Positions 8,294 to 16,044 of a DNA stretch of 64,000 nucleotides are shown piece by piece. The stretch is from Candidatus Bipolaricaulota bacterium (lineage in GTDB: Bacteria; Bipolaricaulota; Bipolaricaulia; UBA7950; UBA9294). The position numbers and the translations under genes were made by a program. Location: NCBI GenBank assembly GCA_028277345.1, contig JANQGM010000017.1:1-64000 (forward strand). Reading direction: 5' to 3'. The notes beneath the pieces are model-generated. The model was not told the origin of the DNA. It ran no database searches and saw only the letters and a program-made list of their open reading frames with translations. Position 1 is the first letter of the stretch, and the number at the start of each line of letters is the position of its first letter.

Positions 8294-9034
8294 ATGACGC
8301 GAACCGTTCTTCTAGTGCTGCTCTTCACATCGCTAATCAGCGGAGTTGCTCTTGCACAGGATGCGTCCCCATCCGCTCAAGAGATCTTGGATCGGGTCAA
8401 TGAAACCTGGCAAGGCGACAGTTTCCACGGGATCATCGGACTCGACATCATCTTGAGCGGGCAAACCAAGTCACACAAACTGGAGGTCTGGACCCTCGGC
8501 GAGGAACTCGCCCTCATTCGCATCCTTGAACCTGAGATCGACTTGAATTCGGGATACCTCCAACTTGGCGATGAGCTGTGGTTCTATTCGCCCGACGTGG
8601 GCTCCATCAAGCTCCCATCGATTGCGCTCGGTGACGCCGTCTTTGGCGCGGGTCCCTCGCTTGAGGACTTGTCTCGCGGGACCCTGTCGGATGACTACGA
8701 TGTCGCTGCCGAGAACACGGAAACCGGCTTCTTCCTAACGCTCATCCCTCATCCGGATGCTCCCGTTGTCTATGGAAAACTGGAAATCTGGGTGACCTCC
8801 GATTTCGTGATGGAGCGCCTTCAGTACTTTGACCAACGAGGAGAGAAGCTGCAAACCGCCGTCTTCTCCGACGTCATCGTCGTTGGAGATCGCAAGTTCG
8901 CAACGACCATCGTGATTGAAGATGCGTTTGGCGATCGAACAATCCAGCGTATCGAAGCGCCCCAATTCGATCTCGTGCTGGATGCCATGTTCTTTCGTCT
9001 GGAAACGTTCGAGGCGTGGGGAGAGGGCTCATGA
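8294..9034 (+). CDS. periplasmic LolA-like outer-membrane lipoprotein-sorting protein
   Basis: 246 residues with a signal peptide (residues 1-21, ending GVALAQ). The mature protein starts with SAQEILDRVNETW, followed by strands containing MRF-like repeats (HKLEVWTLGEELALIRILEP; LWFYSPDVGSIKLP). This is the pattern of the LolA-superfamily, outer-membrane lipoprotein-sorting proteins with an open half-barrel that carries acyl chains. There is no lipobox cysteine. It lies between the two permease genes, nine bases after the first and overlapping the second by ATGA, so it very likely works as the periplasmic acceptor or chaperone of this ABC complex. Confidence 0.82.
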   Translation: MTRTVLLVLLFTSLISGVALAQDASPSAQEILDRVNETWQGDSFHGIIGLDIILSGQTKSHKLEVWTLGEELALIRILEPEIDLNSGYLQLGDELWFYSPDVGSIKLPSIALGDAVFGAGPSLEDLSRGTLSDDYDVAAENTETGFFLTLIPHPDAPVVYGKLEIWVTSDFVMERLQYFDQRGEKLQTAVFSDVIVVGDRKFATTIVIEDAFGDRTIQRIEAPQFDLVLDAMFFRLETFEAWGEGS

Positions 9035-10266
9035 AGGCGGCCATTCGACATTTGATGCGAAATCGCCGGCGCTCCATCCTGACCCTCTGCGCCGTTCTCA
9101 TTCCCATCTACTTCTTGATCCTCATGTTCGGCTTCACCAACAGCGTGATTCAGGACATGTTCGAGTCGGCTACGCGATTCGACACCGGCCATATGCAGAT
9201 CCGAGCTGTGGAACCGCCGGGCTCCGGCTCAGCACTCCCCTTGATCAATGATCCTTCCGATGCGCTGGATATCTTGGCAGAGATGGAAGCCATCGAATGG
9301 TTCACCGTGCGACTCGATCTTCCGGCGCTAGCCAGCGTGGATGACCGAACGCGCACGGTGTTTCTGCGCGGCGTCGTTCCCGAAGAGATCGATCCGGTTA
9401 GCAACATGGCGGACCGCATGGTTGAGGGCGACTTTCTGTCCAGCGAGCGTGACGGCGTGATCGTCGGAGAAGAGCTCGCCGACCTCCTCGAACTCGGCGT
9501 AGGCGATGACATGGTCCTCTTGAGTGCGCATCCGGATGCCAGTCTCGGCGCCATTCGCGCGCCGATCGTCGGGATCTTCAACGCACACGAGGCGGCGATC
9601 GGACGAATGATCGTCTACTCGAACCTTGGCACCGCCCGCCGCTTGGCTCGAAGCGAGACTGCGGCCACCGCCATCGTCCTCCGGTTGAACGGGGTTCGAG
9701 GGTCCCAAGATACGCACGTGATGGAAGCGACCGCAGACGCACTTCGTGCGCAACTGCCAGACAGCTATGTCGTTCAAGGATGGCTGGAGCTCTTGCCTAT
9801 CTTGTCTGGGTATCTAGACGTGCTGGTGCCCATGCTGGTCATCATGGCCGTTGTCTTCTTCGGCCTCGGCGCCTTGGTCGTCGTCAACACACTCTACCTG
9901 TCCGTGATGGAACGAACGCGCGAAATCGGCCTGATCCTTTCCCTGGGATCAAGCCGGATCCGTGTGATGGGCATGATCCTTGCTGAAGCCGGGTTGATTA
10001 CAGCCGCCGGCGCCTTCTACGGCGTCGTGCTCGGCATCGGCATCATCCTCATCATCGAGGCGTTCGGAGGCATTCCCTTGTGGGGGCAGATGGCCGCCTA
10101 CATGCGGGAGATGGGAATTACGCCGGTCCTGCACATGAGTATTACCGCTTGGCAAGTCCTCTTATCCGCGGGCGCCATGTCCATCGTCGCCATGATGGCG
10201 GCCTGGTTTCCGGCGTGGAAAGCTTCGAGATTGGAACCCATGGAGGCCATGAGACATGTCGAATAA
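9031..10266 (+). CDS. ABC transporter permease, FtsX/LolE-MacB type (second of two)
   Basis: 411 residues from ATG 9031, which is preceded by GGAGAGGG and overlaps the stop of the LolA-like gene (ATGA). A GTG at 9016 in the same frame is less likely. There is one N-terminal helix (about 14-36), a periplasmic domain to about 260, and three C-terminal helices (LVPMLVIMAVVFFGLGALVV and following), ending WFPAWKASRLEPMEAMRHVE, the characteristic FtsX-family tail. It has the same topology as the gene at 7064 but diverges in sequence, consistent with a heterodimeric LolC/LolE-like pair. The ATPase gene overlaps its end by 11 bases. Confidence 0.92.
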   Translation: MKAAIRHLMRNRRRSILTLCAVLIPIYFLILMFGFTNSVIQDMFESATRFDTGHMQIRAVEPPGSGSALPLINDPSDALDILAEMEAIEWFTVRLDLPALASVDDRTRTVFLRGVVPEEIDPVSNMADRMVEGDFLSSERDGVIVGEELADLLELGVGDDMVLLSAHPDASLGAIRAPIVGIFNAHEAAIGRMIVYSNLGTARRLARSETAATAIVLRLNGVRGSQDTHVMEATADALRAQLPDSYVVQGWLELLPILSGYLDVLVPMLVIMAVVFFGLGALVVVNTLYLSVMERTREIGLILSLGSSRIRVMGMILAEAGLITAAGAFYGVVLGIGIILIIEAFGGIPLWGQMAAYMREMGITPVLHMSITAWQVLLSAGAMSIVAMMAAWFPAWKASRLEPMEAMRHVE

Positions 10267-10957
10267 TCCTTTGATCCAGACCGTTGACCTGAAGAAAACG
10301 TATGTGACTGAGGCCCTGGAAACGCCGGCGCTTCGCGGTGTAAACGTAGAGCTTCATAAGGGCGAGTTCACCGCCGTGGCCGGTCCATCGGGGTCCGGCA
10401 AGTCGACGCTGCTCCATCTGCTGGGGGGGCTCGACCGGCCGTCCGAAGGGGATATCCTTCTTGAGGGCACAGCCATGTCGCAGCTCTCCAAGGACCAGTT
10501 GGCCAAGCTCCGGCTGACGAACATCGGCTTCGTGTTCCAAGCCTACAATCTCATTCCCGTGCTTACGGTGCTCGAGAACACAGCGTTTGTCCTGGAGTTG
10601 CAGGGGGTCGTGAAGTCGGAGCGGATCAAACGCGCACGCAAGATTCTCAATGAGTTGGGAATCGAGGAGTACGCGGACCAGTATCCGAATCGTATCTCCG
10701 GCGGTCAGCAACAGCGCGTGGCTGTCGCGCGCGCCGTTGTTGGCGAACCGTCAATCGTGCTCGCCGACGAGCCAACGGCCAATCTGGATACCGCAATGAG
10801 CATGGAACTGATCGATCTGATGAAGCGATTGAACTCCGATAAGGGCGCCACCTTCTTTTTCGCGACCCATGACAGCCGGCTACTCGATCGCGTCAATCGG
10901 CTAATCACCTTGGTCGATGGTGAAGTGGCGGATGACGATGTACGTACCGCATCGTAG
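10256..10957 (+). CDS. ABC transporter ATP-binding protein, LolD/MacB type
   Basis: 233 residues, the full length of a LolD-type nucleotide-binding subunit. Walker A is GPSGSGKST (about 44-52), the Q-loop NIGFVFQAYNLIPVLTVLEN, the signature ISGGQQQRVAVARA, Walker B IVLADEPT, the D-loop ANLDT and the H-loop FFFATHD. The long loop after Walker A (LGGLDRPSEGDILLEG) is typical of the MacB/LolD branch. It powers the two permeases encoded immediately upstream (overlap 10256-10266) and closes the TetR-permease-LolA-permease-ATPase operon. There is no MacA-like adaptor, which favours lipoprotein or lipid handling over drug efflux. Confidence 0.95.
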   Translation: MSNNPLIQTVDLKKTYVTEALETPALRGVNVELHKGEFTAVAGPSGSGKSTLLHLLGGLDRPSEGDILLEGTAMSQLSKDQLAKLRLTNIGFVFQAYNLIPVLTVLENTAFVLELQGVVKSERIKRARKILNELGIEEYADQYPNRISGGQQQRVAVARAVVGEPSIVLADEPTANLDTAMSMELIDLMKRLNSDKGATFFFATHDSRLLDRVNRLITLVDGEVADDDVRTAS

Positions 10958-11059
10958 GAAGCAGTACCATTAGAAAACTGTCCGGCGTCTTGGCAGAGTT
11001 GATCGAGCCCCACAAGTCGCCGGCTCTGTTCACTGGGGGGAGACACCACAAACAGAGTA

Positions 11060-11698
11060 ATGCAGAAGACAAACGAGTTGATCCTTCTTGTTCCCGGGCT
11101 GGGTCCTGGCGGTGCAGAAATGCTACCGCTCCTCCATCGATTCCGCAGGAGAGGGTACAAAGCGCGCGTGTTCCGGCATTTCCCATGGGTTGGCACGCTG
11201 GAGAGCAAGGCCGCTGCGCTGCGCGACTGCGTGCCACCTGTATCAGATGCGTCCTCTCTCCACCTTATCGGACACAGCCTAGGAGGACTGATCATCCTGC
11301 GCATGCTGGCAGGTCATGTGCCAAAAAACCTCGGCAGGATCGTCACGATGGGTACGCCGCATTTGGGATCTGCAGCAGTCGATCGCCTTTCCCAACACCT
11401 ATTCGGCCGTCCGCTCATTGGACGAGCCCTTTCAGATGCCTGTCATTTCGCGCCGCTCGATCTCCCAGCATCTTGCGAACTGGGCACGTTGGCTGGCAAA
11501 CGAACGTTTTGCAGGCTGGCGACGGCTCTAGGACACAGAAGCCCCAACGACACCATCGTTGCAGCCGCCGAGGCGAGACATCCGAGTGCAGTTGACCATA
11601 TCCTGCTGAAAACCTCGCATGCAGGCATGCTGATCTCACGAAGCGTGTCGAACCAAGTCATCCACTTTCTTGAGAAAGGGCAATTCCGGCATTCATGA
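11060..11698 (+). CDS. alpha/beta-hydrolase, triacylglycerol-lipase-like
   Basis: 212 residues with the start LILLVPGLGPGGAEMLPL (oxyanion region), the nucleophile elbow IGHSLGGL near residues 69-76 (Ser), a likely acid in HRSPNDTIV, and a likely catalytic His in LLKTSHAGML close to the C-terminus. This order matches small bacterial lipases/esterases of the LipA/EstA kind and PGAP1-like hydrolases. No signal peptide is seen, so it may act in the cytosol on membrane lipids or esters. It stands alone about 100 bases after the ABC operon; a GGGGGGAGA run lies upstream of the ATG at about 16-24 bases. Confidence 0.82.
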   Translation: MQKTNELILLVPGLGPGGAEMLPLLHRFRRRGYKARVFRHFPWVGTLESKAAALRDCVPPVSDASSLHLIGHSLGGLIILRMLAGHVPKNLGRIVTMGTPHLGSAAVDRLSQHLFGRPLIGRALSDACHFAPLDLPASCELGTLAGKRTFCRLATALGHRSPNDTIVAAAEARHPSAVDHILLKTSHAGMLISRSVSNQVIHFLEKGQFRHS

Positions 11699-11764
11699 AG
11701 ACGAAATGTGACAAAGACCACAACCAGCCATTGTTCTGACCGAAGCGGCAGATCGAGAGCTAGA

Positions 11765-12613
11765 TCACATTCCGGCGGCCCGCTTGAGGGCGTCCACATG
11801 TTCCATCGGCAGGCGGATCGTTCCCAGTGTCTGCTTGGTCCCATCGGGACCGTGATCGTCCGATCCTCCGGTCACGAGGAAGCCGCGCGCCGCCGCCTTT
11901 GACGCCAGCATCCGCGGATCGATGGTCAGGCTGCGTAATTCGGGATTGTAGGGATAGACGGTTTCCAATCCATCGATACCTGCAGCTTTCAATGTATCGA
12001 GAAACCGATCCCAGTCCTCCACCTTCATCAGACACGGATGTGCCACGGATACCGCACCTCCCGAGGCTTTGAGGATTCGAACGGCCTCGCGATAGTCGGG
12101 CTTGTCGATGGCATCGTAGCACGGGCATCCCTTTCCGATCAGACGATCAAAGGCGTCGGGCAAGTCCTCGGCAGCTCCCTTGTCGACCAAAACACGCGCC
12201 AGATGAGGTCGCCCGATGTTGCCATCTCCAGAGACAGCCTGAACCTCTTCGTACGTGATCTCAAGACCAAGATGCTGTCGGCACAACTCGACCATGTTCA
12301 TCATACGGAGCTCGCGAGACGCGGAAAGCGGTCCCAGCAGTCCCAGGAGTTCCGGGTGCGTTGGGTCGACAAAGTAGCCAAGCAGTTCGCCGGCAACGCC
12401 GTCGAACAGGGCCTTGACTTCAACGCCGGTAATGACGTCGAGCCCGGCCATTGAGATGATACGGCAAGTGAGTTCGGGAGCGATGGTATCGTGATCGGTG
12501 ATGGCGATCGTGTTAAGGGCTGATGCTTTAGCGCGCTGAACGAGTTGCGAAATCGTTTGCGTACCGTCGGAAGCCACCGTATGAAGATGAAGGTCTGCGT
12601 ATCCTGTTGTCAT
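11765..12613 (-). CDS. PHP-domain metal-dependent phosphoesterase (RNase AM / YciV type)
   Basis: 282 residues with the PHP metal-binding motifs in order: ADLHLHTVASDG (6-17), IAITDHDTI (37-45), a Glu in TGVEVKA near 63, VAHPCLM near 200, and GGSDDHGP near 255. Members of this length hydrolyse 3',5'-bisphosphonucleotides or trim RNA 5' ends (TrpH/RNase AM family) and act in the cytosol. It is the last gene of the minus-strand block that begins at efp and starts nine bases after the folD stop, so it is probably co-transcribed. The exact substrate cannot be assigned from sequence alone. Confidence 0.88.
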   Translation of the reverse strand: MTTGYADLHLHTVASDGTQTISQLVQRAKASALNTIAITDHDTIAPELTCRIISMAGLDVITGVEVKALFDGVAGELLGYFVDPTHPELLGLLGPLSASRELRMMNMVELCRQHLGLEITYEEVQAVSGDGNIGRPHLARVLVDKGAAEDLPDAFDRLIGKGCPCYDAIDKPDYREAVRILKASGGAVSVAHPCLMKVEDWDRFLDTLKAAGIDGLETVYPYNPELRSLTIDPRMLASKAAARGFLVTGGSDDHGPDGTKQTLGTIRLPMEHVDALKRAAGM

Positions 12614-12622
12614 TCCGACAGC

Positions 12623-13465
12623 TTATCCGATGCGCGCTTCCGCGGCTTGCACGACATGCTCGAAGAGATGTGTCGTGGTCAGCGGACCGACACCACCGGG
12701 AACGGGACTGAGACAGCCGGCAACGGCGTCCACGGCGTCGGCATCCACATCGCCAACAAGCACGCCATCCACCACATTCGTCCCGATATCAATGACGGTA
12801 GCGCCCGGTGCGACCATGTCGGCGCGAACGAATCGAGGCCGCCCCACAGCGACGAAGAGCAGCTCGGCAGACCGCGAGATCGCAGGGAGGTCCCGCGTCT
12901 TGGAGTGACAGACCGTCACAGTCGCATCCTTGACCAGCAGAAGAAGGGCAAGCGGGCGTCCGACAACGAGACTGCGTCCGATGATAACGGCATGCTTGCC
13001 GGCGATCTCGCCACCCGATTCCGCCAGACACAGGGCGGCGGTGGCGGTCGCCGGGGCAAAGGCCGGATTCCCGGAAAGCAGGCGACCAAGCGATTCGGTG
13101 CCCGCGCCGTCCACATCCTTGGCTGCAGGAAGCGCGTTTCGGATCGCCTGCACATCGACTCCAGGCGGCAGCGGCGTTTCAACCATGATGCCTGAAATCG
13201 CTGGGTCGGCTGACCATGCCGCGATCTGATCCACCATCGCCTCGGTCGACGGGTCCGCCATGATGCAGCCTTCCACACAGATTCCCAGTTTCTCCGCCGT
13301 ACGCTGCTTCGTTCGGTAGTAAGCAAGCGCGGCGTCGTCTTTTGTCGGGAGGAGTACGGCGAGCGTGGGAATAACGTTTCGCTCTTTCAGTGCAGCCACG
13401 CGCGCAGCCAGCGCCGCCTTGCACTCGTTGGCTAATCCCTTGCCGTTAAGCCGGTGCGCCGTCAC
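12623..13465 (-). CDS. folD: bifunctional methylenetetrahydrofolate dehydrogenase/cyclohydrolase
   Basis: 280 residues from GTG 13465, which is preceded by GGAAGGAGC; a longer frame to 13555 exists but has no ribosome site and would run deep into nusB. FolD interconverts 5,10-methylene-, methenyl- and 10-formyl-tetrahydrofolate. The family motifs are visible: YRTKQRTAEKLGI (catalytic Lys in the YxxxK-like segment), VETPLPPGVD where QLPLP is usual, DVDGAGTESLGRL, the nucleotide loop IGRSLVVGRPLALLLL, and VAPGATVIDIGTN, ending PVPGGVGPLTTTHLFEH. It overlaps the nusB end by 20 bases, indicating tight coupling. Confidence 0.95.
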   Translation of the reverse strand: MTAHRLNGKGLANECKAALAARVAALKERNVIPTLAVLLPTKDDAALAYYRTKQRTAEKLGICVEGCIMADPSTEAMVDQIAAWSADPAISGIMVETPLPPGVDVQAIRNALPAAKDVDGAGTESLGRLLSGNPAFAPATATAALCLAESGGEIAGKHAVIIGRSLVVGRPLALLLLVKDATVTVCHSKTRDLPAISRSAELLFVAVGRPRFVRADMVAPGATVIDIGTNVVDGVLVGDVDADAVDAVAGCLSPVPGGVGPLTTTHLFEHVVQAAEARIG

Positions 13466-13847
13466 GATGCTCCTTCCAAATACGATCGAGAATTCCGTTG
13501 ATGAATTTCTTCGCCTGTTCGGTCCCGTATTTCTTGGCCATCTCAACGGCTTCATCGAGCGCTACTTCAGGAGGGACATCATCGAAGTAAAGCAGCTCAA
13601 AGACGCCAATGCGCAGGATGTTGCGATCCAACAGGGCAAGGCGCTCGAACTTCCATCCCACTGTCTTCTCCCCGAGCAATCGATCGATTTCGGGCTGCCG
13701 ATCACGAATGCCGTGGTACACGGTTTCGATGTAGGTTCTCTGGTCCTTGGGGTCCGTCTCTTCGAAGAGGTCGTCCAATGCTGTGGGCAGGAACTCGCCG
13801 CGATAGAGGGCGGTCAACACAAACTTTCGCGCTTCGCGTCGCTGCAT
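13446..13847 (-). CDS. nusB: transcription antitermination factor NusB
   Basis: 133 residues, all helical. It starts with QRREARKFVLTALYRGEF, corresponding to the NusB start (arginine-rich, then ALYxxEF), and ends with VEMAKKYGTEQAKKFINGILDRI, the hallmark C-terminus. NusB binds boxA RNA with NusE/S10 during rRNA transcription. The start ATG at 13847 overlaps the stop of the DUF2273 gene, and folD overlaps its end. The order asp23-amaP-nusB-folD is the one familiar from Firmicutes (efp, yqhY, nusB, folD). Confidence 0.95.
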   Translation of the reverse strand: MQRREARKFVLTALYRGEFLPTALDDLFEETDPKDQRTYIETVYHGIRDRQPEIDRLLGEKTVGWKFERLALLDRNILRIGVFELLYFDDVPPEVALDEAVEMAKKYGTEQAKKFINGILDRIWKEHRDGAPA

Positions 13848-14050
13848 CAGGAGCGGAAGAGGCGGTTGAGCAGTTGCGCGAGCTTGCGCTTGATGTCCGC
13901 ATGCGAATCAACCCAGGCGCCAACGAGGAACCCAAGCAAAAGGAATCCGAGCAGAATGAGGAAGGCTTTCCATCCTAGAATCACGAACAGCAATCCCAAG
14001 GCGAGCCCAACGGCCAGGCCGATGAGCTTCCAATTAAGAGCCAATCGCAT
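13847..14050 (-). CDS. small membrane protein of the DUF2273 family
   Basis: 67 residues from ATG 14050, preceded by GGGGGAAAGA. Two hydrophobic helices (about 9-24 and 28-46: LALGLLFVILGWKAFLILLG) are followed by a basic tail (DIKRKLAQLLNRLF). DUF2273 proteins accompany Asp23/Gls24 and AmaP in Gram-positive genomes and are thought to be membrane partners of the Asp23 proteins. It overlaps both amaP upstream and nusB downstream, so it belongs to this operon. A longer frame to 14323 is only an extension through amaP in another frame. Confidence 0.82.
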   Translation of the reverse strand: MRLALNWKLIGLAVGLALGLLFVILGWKAFLILLGFLLLGFLVGAWVDSHADIKRKLAQLLNRLFRS

Positions 14051-14579
14051 TCTTTCCCCCTGGCTCGCTCGTTCGGATACTGCGAACAAGCACGGTGACG
14101 CTACTGACGTTGACACCGGTACGATCCGCGACATGCTCAGCCAGCTCGCGCTGGATCCGCTCGCCCACATCCGTGACGCGCTGATCAGGCAAGAGGGTTG
14201 TCCGAACGGTGATCCCCACGCCGTCGATTTGGTGTTTGAGGAGGATTCGGAAATGCTCCAACCCGATATCCTTTCGCAAGATTCCTGCGATGAATTCCTT
14301 GATGGCGACAGGAGAAAGGTCAATGCGCCCCCATTCTCCGTCGTGATGGAACAACGCCCTGTTAAGACGTTCGTCAGCCAGCTGAATCAAGAAGTGCACG
14401 CCCACGAGAATCAGCGCCGCACCCGCGAGAATCACAAGAATGGCGCCCGCCACCGTATCGAAGAATGTCCACATCGACGAGAGCGACAGGACTCCGGCCC
14501 CGGACAGAATCAACGCGACGCCGAGCCCCGTCGTCAGGACGAGGGCTGCGCCTAGACCTAGGATTCGGAGTCGTCCCAT
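14034..14579 (-). CDS. amaP: alkaline-shock-response membrane anchor protein AmaP
   Basis: 181 residues: two membrane helices (about 7-27 and 41-64, ILGLGAALVLTTGLGVALIL and AGAILVILAGAALILVGVHF), then a cytosolic domain related to Asp23 itself (ISPVAIKEF-like segment DLSPVAIKEFIAGILRKDI and ITVRTTLLPDQRVTDVGERI). In Staphylococcus AmaP anchors Asp23 to the membrane. The gene starts inside the end of the preceding asp23 gene (overlap 14558-14579) and overlaps the DUF2273 gene. It likely recruits one or both Asp23 proteins encoded upstream. Confidence 0.85.
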   Translation of the reverse strand: MGRLRILGLGAALVLTTGLGVALILSGAGVLSLSSMWTFFDTVAGAILVILAGAALILVGVHFLIQLADERLNRALFHHDGEWGRIDLSPVAIKEFIAGILRKDIGLEHFRILLKHQIDGVGITVRTTLLPDQRVTDVGERIQRELAEHVADRTGVNVSSVTVLVRSIRTSEPGGKNAIGS

Positions 14580-14935
14580 GCCTCCTCGCTTTCGCCGACC
14601 TGCTCATCCGCCTGCACCAGGCGTTGAACATCGACATTGACGGCGCTCACGCGAAGGCCCGTCATTCGCTCGATTTCAGCCTTGATTCGAGTTTGAACCT
14701 GCTTGGCCACCTTGTGAATGGGGTTTCCATAGAGCACGGTAATGCGTACCGTGACCGTGACGACATCGCCATCGACATCCGTGTCGACGTACCGCTTCAT
14801 TCCCTCGCCACGGCGGAACGAGCTATCCCCCTGACTCAGATTGGCAATACCGTCAATCTCCGAAACAGCGATCCCCGCAATCGCCGTCACCACGTCCTTG
14901 GAAATTCCGACGCTTCCTTTTTCCTCTCCTACCAT
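14558..14935 (-). CDS. Asp23/Gls24-family envelope-stress protein (second copy)
   Basis: 125 residues. It has the canonical Asp23 layout: GSVGISKDVVTAIAGIAVSE at about 7-26, the segment VDVDGDVVTVTVRITVLYGNPIHKVA, and VKxQVQTRIKxxIExMTGLRVSAVNV, ending in an acidic tail. Asp23 proteins are cytosolic, membrane-associated via AmaP, and abundant in Gram-positive bacteria; the molecular role is not fully known, with links to envelope stress and, for YqhY, to acetyl-CoA carboxylase control. It differs from the copy at 14948 by a less charged start, so the two are paralogues rather than recent duplicates. Confidence 0.9.
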   Translation of the reverse strand: MVGEEKGSVGISKDVVTAIAGIAVSEIDGIANLSQGDSSFRRGEGMKRYVDTDVDGDVVTVTVRITVLYGNPIHKVAKQVQTRIKAEIERMTGLRVSAVNVDVQRLVQADEQVGESEEAWDDSES

Positions 14936-14947
14936 GGTGCCCTCCTC

Positions 14948-15328
14948 CTACTCCTCGGAACTGTGCGTATGCGGCGGAACCACTTTCTTCACGAACACAT
15001 CCACATTGGCCACCGTGACGCCGGCCAATGATTCAATGTCGCGTTGCACGTTCTGCTGAACTCCCTGAGCGACTTCGTGCACCGGGTATCCGTATTCCAC
15101 TGATATCCGCAGTTCCACGCGGACCTCTTCATTGGCAAGCTCGGTTTTGATATTGGGCGCCACGTCCTCGCCGCCAAAGATGCTCATCAGCCCGCCGCCG
15201 CCACTGCCCGAAGAATGGGCGATGCCGTCGACCTTCTCTGCTGCAATCCGGGCGATCGATGCGATGACGTCTTCTGCAATTGAGATGCGCCCATCTTCAT
15301 CGATAAGTTCTACCCTTTTATCGGCCAT
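14948..15328 (-). CDS. Asp23/Gls24-family envelope-stress protein (first copy)
   Basis: 126 residues with the motifs GRISIAEDVIASIARIAAEK (13-32), VDGIAHSSG, ELANEEVRVELRISVEYGYPVHEVA and VQQNVQRDIESLAGVTVANV. It contains a glycine-rich insertion (SGSGGGGLMSIFGGED) between the first helix and the beta hairpin that the second copy lacks. The gene lies ten bases after efp, and the pair with the next gene is separated by twelve bases with a good AGGAGGGC site, so the two are made together. They probably form a hetero-oligomer anchored by AmaP. Confidence 0.9.
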   Translation of the reverse strand: MADKRVELIDEDGRISIAEDVIASIARIAAEKVDGIAHSSGSGGGGLMSIFGGEDVAPNIKTELANEEVRVELRISVEYGYPVHEVAQGVQQNVQRDIESLAGVTVANVDVFVKKVVPPHTHSSEE

Positions 15329-15337
15329 GCCTCCTCC

Positions 15338-15898
15338 TTAGAGACGTTCTACATACGTCCCGGTTCGGGTATCGACTTTCAGTGTGTCGCCTTCCTTAAC
15401 AAACATGGGCACCTGCACAATGGCGCCAGTTTCCAGCGTCGCCGGCTTCTCGACGTTGGACACCGTATCGCCCTTCACCGCAGGTTCCGTATGTGTCACC
15501 TTCAGCTCAACGAAATTGGGCAAATCGACCTTGACCAATTCCTCTTTATAGTAGCAGCCGACAACGTTGTTGCCCTCGATCAGGAATTCGGCCTGGGGGC
15601 CCAATACCTCTTGGCTCAGTGGGAACTGGTTGAAGCTTTCGTTGTCCATGAACACGAGATTTTCGCCGTCATGATAGAGATACTGAAGCTGACGCGACTC
15701 AAGAAACGCCGACGCCGTATTCTCGGATCCCTTGAAGGTGACGGACAGGACCTTTCCCGTCTTCAGATGCTTGAGCTTGGTCTTGCCGACAGCACCTGCT
15801 CGCCCGCGCTTGGAATGTTCGTACTCAACCACTTCGTACAACTCACCATCATAGACGAGCGACATCCCTCGGCGGATTTCGCTGACTGAAAGTCCCAT
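15338..15898 (-). CDS. efp: elongation factor P with arginine at the modification site
   Basis: 186 residues from ATG 15898, eight bases after GAAGGGAG; the longer frame to 15931 lacks a site. The three EF-P domains are complete (SVSEIRRGMSLVYDGELYEV; FKGSENTASAFLESRQLQYL; ending GDTLKVDTRTGTYVERL). EF-P relieves ribosome stalling at proline runs. The tip loop that carries the modified lysine (PGKG around Lys34 in E. coli) reads KRGRAGA here, so Arg33 replaces the lysine and the preceding Pro is Arg. That is the feature of R-type EF-Ps (rhamnosylated by EarP in Pseudomonas/Neisseria), but no earP is nearby. It heads the asp23-nusB-folD block. Confidence 0.95.
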   Translation of the reverse strand: MGLSVSEIRRGMSLVYDGELYEVVEYEHSKRGRAGAVGKTKLKHLKTGKVLSVTFKGSENTASAFLESRQLQYLYHDGENLVFMDNESFNQFPLSQEVLGPQAEFLIEGNNVVGCYYKEELVKVDLPNFVELKVTHTEPAVKGDTVSNVEKPATLETGAIVQVPMFVKEGDTLKVDTRTGTYVERL

Positions 15899-16044
15899 AT
15901 CGACGTCTCCCTTCTTTTCAACCGAATTCAAAGCGAGAGGATCCCATAGGAGACAGCCTCTCGATGACGTTTCGCTTCCCTATGATATCCTGAAATGAAG
16001 ACCCGAGGAAGGCGGATACTTCGCGCCTCGTTTTTCGATCGCGG

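Noticed and set aside
13466-13555. N-terminal extension of folD
   Set aside because: It would add 30 Arg/Asn-rich residues inside nusB with no ribosome site, whereas GTG 13465 has GGAAGGAGC and gives the normal FolD length.
13365-14555. 396-codon plus-strand frame opposite nusB, DUF2273 and amaP
   Set aside because: Antisense to three well-recognised coupled genes; no ribosome site or domain.
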